Shown in pieces: positions 14,797 to 15,540 of a stretch of DNA of 15,540 nt (positions are counted from its first letter, which is position 1; each line of letters begins with the position of its first letter). The position numbers and the translations under genes are program-made. The DNA is taken from NCBI GenBank assembly GCA_964346275.1, contig CAYFUR010000087.1:1-15540 (forward strand), written 5' to 3'. Under the pieces are notes generated by a model that worked only from the letters and a program-made list of their open reading frames with translations, did not search any database and had not been told where the DNA came from. The DNA is from CAYFUR01 sp964346275 (GTDB lineage: Bacteria; Sumerlaeota; Sumerlaeia; SLMS01).

Positions 14797-14818
14797 CTCT
14801 CGAGAGTTCCTGCAGGAA
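14797..14818. repeat. Two adjacent perfect palindromes
   Basis: CTCTCGAGAG (14797-14806, 10 bases) is immediately followed by TTCCTGCAGGAA (14807-14818, 12 bases). Both are perfect. They lie 17-38 bases upstream of the start of the thioredoxin-like protein gene and could be a repressor operator, or could arise by chance. Confidence 0.5.
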
Positions 14819-14884
14819 AGACGCAGTATGCCGCCGCGTGGTTTGGTGAAAAGGAAAATCCCGGAACGTGTCCTCGCCCCGCTG

Positions 14885-14953
14885 CCTTTGGAGCGTGGAC
14901 GGCAAGCCATTTCTGAAGCAAGATAACGCCGGGCTTGACTTCCTTTGGAGCGT
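14885..14953 (+). repeat. Direct repeat CCTTTGGAGCGT, two copies
   Basis: The 12-base sequence CCTTTGGAGCGT occurs at 14885-14896 and again at 14942-14953, 57 bases apart, both in the ald upstream region. Flanking bases are similar only in part. It may belong to a dispersed intergenic repeat of the genome. Confidence 0.5.
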
Positions 14954-15042
14954 CGCCACACGCTGGCGCCCGGCAGCTTGAGCTGATCCGCACGGCCTCC
15001 CCCCGGGAGGCCCCTGCAATATTCCCCAAAGGATCCGAGGCG

Positions 15043-15540
15043 ATGATCATTGGCGTTCCCCAGGAAGTCAAAAACAACGAATACCGCGTGGCCATGGTGC
15101 CCGCCGGAGTCAAGGAACTGGTCAACCGCGGCCACCAGGTCGTGGTGCAGAGCACTGCGGGCGAAGGAGTCGGTGTCAGTGATGAGGCCTACGAACAGGC
15201 CGGTGCGCAAATTCTTTCCTCCGCGAAAGAAATCTACGGCAAGGCCGAGATGATCGTGAAAGTCAAGGAGCCCATCGAAAGCGAATACGACCTCATCCGC
15301 CCCGGCCAGATCATCTTTGGATACTTCCATTTTGCCTCGAGCCGCCAGCTCACCGACGCCATGATCAAATCGAAATCCACCTGTATCGCTTATGAAACGG
15401 TCACGGGTCCTTATGGCCATCCGCTGCTGACGCCAATGAGTGAAATCGCGGGGCGGCTGTCTGTTCAGCAGGCGGCAAAATATCTCGAACGGCCCAGCGG
15501 CGGCCGCGGAACCCTCATGGGGGGCGTTCCCGGCGTCAAG
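15043..15540 (+). CDS. ald: Alanine dehydrogenase, 5' part (runs off the window)
   Basis: The first 166 residues of L-alanine dehydrogenase, which interconverts L-alanine and pyruvate plus ammonia with NAD+. The N-terminus MIIGVPQEVKNNEYRVAMVP (1-20) is diagnostic of the family, including substrate-binding Arg15. Lys75 in KVKEP and catalytic His96 in GYFHFA occupy exactly the positions of Lys75 and His96 in characterised enzymes. The glycine-rich segment GGRGTLMGGVPGV (153-165) leads into the NAD-binding Rossmann domain, which lies beyond the window. The full protein should be about 370 residues. ATG 15043 is supported by AAAGGA at 15028-15033, nine bases upstream, and by alignment with the family's first residues. 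It is divergent from the thioredoxin-like protein gene and appears to start a new transcription unit. Confidence 0.95.
   Translation, partial: MIIGVPQEVKNNEYRVAMVPAGVKELVNRGHQVVVQSTAGEGVGVSDEAYEQAGAQILSSAKEIYGKAEMIVKVKEPIESEYDLIRPGQIIFGYFHFASSRQLTDAMIKSKSTCIAYETVTGPYGHPLLTPMSEIAGRLSVQQAAKYLERPSGGRGTLMGGVPGVK

Larger units (their letters stand above)
14781..15042. other. Divergent intergenic region upstream of ald
   Basis: This 262-base gap, the longest without a gene, separates the minus-strand thioredoxin-like protein gene and ald. It holds two abutting perfect palindromes at 14797-14818 and two copies of CCTTTGGAGCGT (14885-14896, 14942-14953). TTGACT at 14935-14940 looks like a -35 box for ald, but no good -10 follows at the right distance. 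No gene is supported here. Confidence 0.6.

Noticed and set aside
13669..15420. 583-residue minus-strand open frame spanning the ald start region
   Set aside because: It runs antisense through ald and out of frame through the thioredoxin-like gene; both real genes explain the sequence.

Overview
The window is a GC-rich stretch of bacterial chromosome, densely coding, with short intergenic gaps and short operons in both orientations. Signs of a Gram-negative-type envelope are a LolD-like ABC ATPase, a predicted lipoprotein, several Sec signal peptides and a phospholipid-methyltransferase-like enzyme. Together with the multi-pass glycosyltransferase, the BtpA-family protein and the CXXC-less secreted thioredoxin-fold protein, the flavour is of an uncultured lineage near the Planctomycetota, Sumerlaeota or Hydrogenedentota. 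That placement is an impression from gene style only; no rRNA or taxonomic marker is present. I see no phage, transposon, CRISPR array or plasmid gene. The window reads as ordinary chromosome.

Layout. 18-368 (+): small secreted protein of unknown function with a good terminator. 369-590: non-coding, with a hairpin and an acidic-coding hexanucleotide repeat. 591-2977 (-): orphan LolD-like ABC ATPase followed by an AftB-like GT-C glycosyltransferase. 3078-4813 (+): mannose-1-phosphate guanylyltransferase, then a PmtA/KsgA-like methyltransferase. 4869-7397 (-): BtpA/SgcQ-family protein, secreted C39-like cysteine peptidase, and a GNAT acetyltransferase overlapping the peptidase by 20 bases. 7551-9575 (+): ClC anion transporter with CBS pair and RCK_C tail. 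9647-10936 (-): SGNH-hydrolase lipoprotein with an extra C-terminal domain. 11127-12706 (+): nadC and a class I O-methyltransferase. 12716-14780 (-): secreted protein ending in a thioredoxin-like domain, a 97-residue membrane-anchored protein, then tRNA-Glu(TTC). 15043 to the window edge (+): 5' part of alanine dehydrogenase.

How the genes work together. The glycosyltransferase, GDP-mannose synthesis enzyme, phospholipid-type methyltransferase and secreted hydrolases suggest cell-envelope building and remodelling. nadC and ald are NAD synthesis and amino-acid metabolism housekeeping. I found no convincing new multi-gene system. The items most worth a second look are the ClC protein with valine at the proton-glutamate position, the two-domain SGNH lipoprotein, the thioredoxin-like/small membrane protein pair, the G1-U72 pair in tRNA-Glu, and short intergenic repeats that may be dispersed genome-wide.
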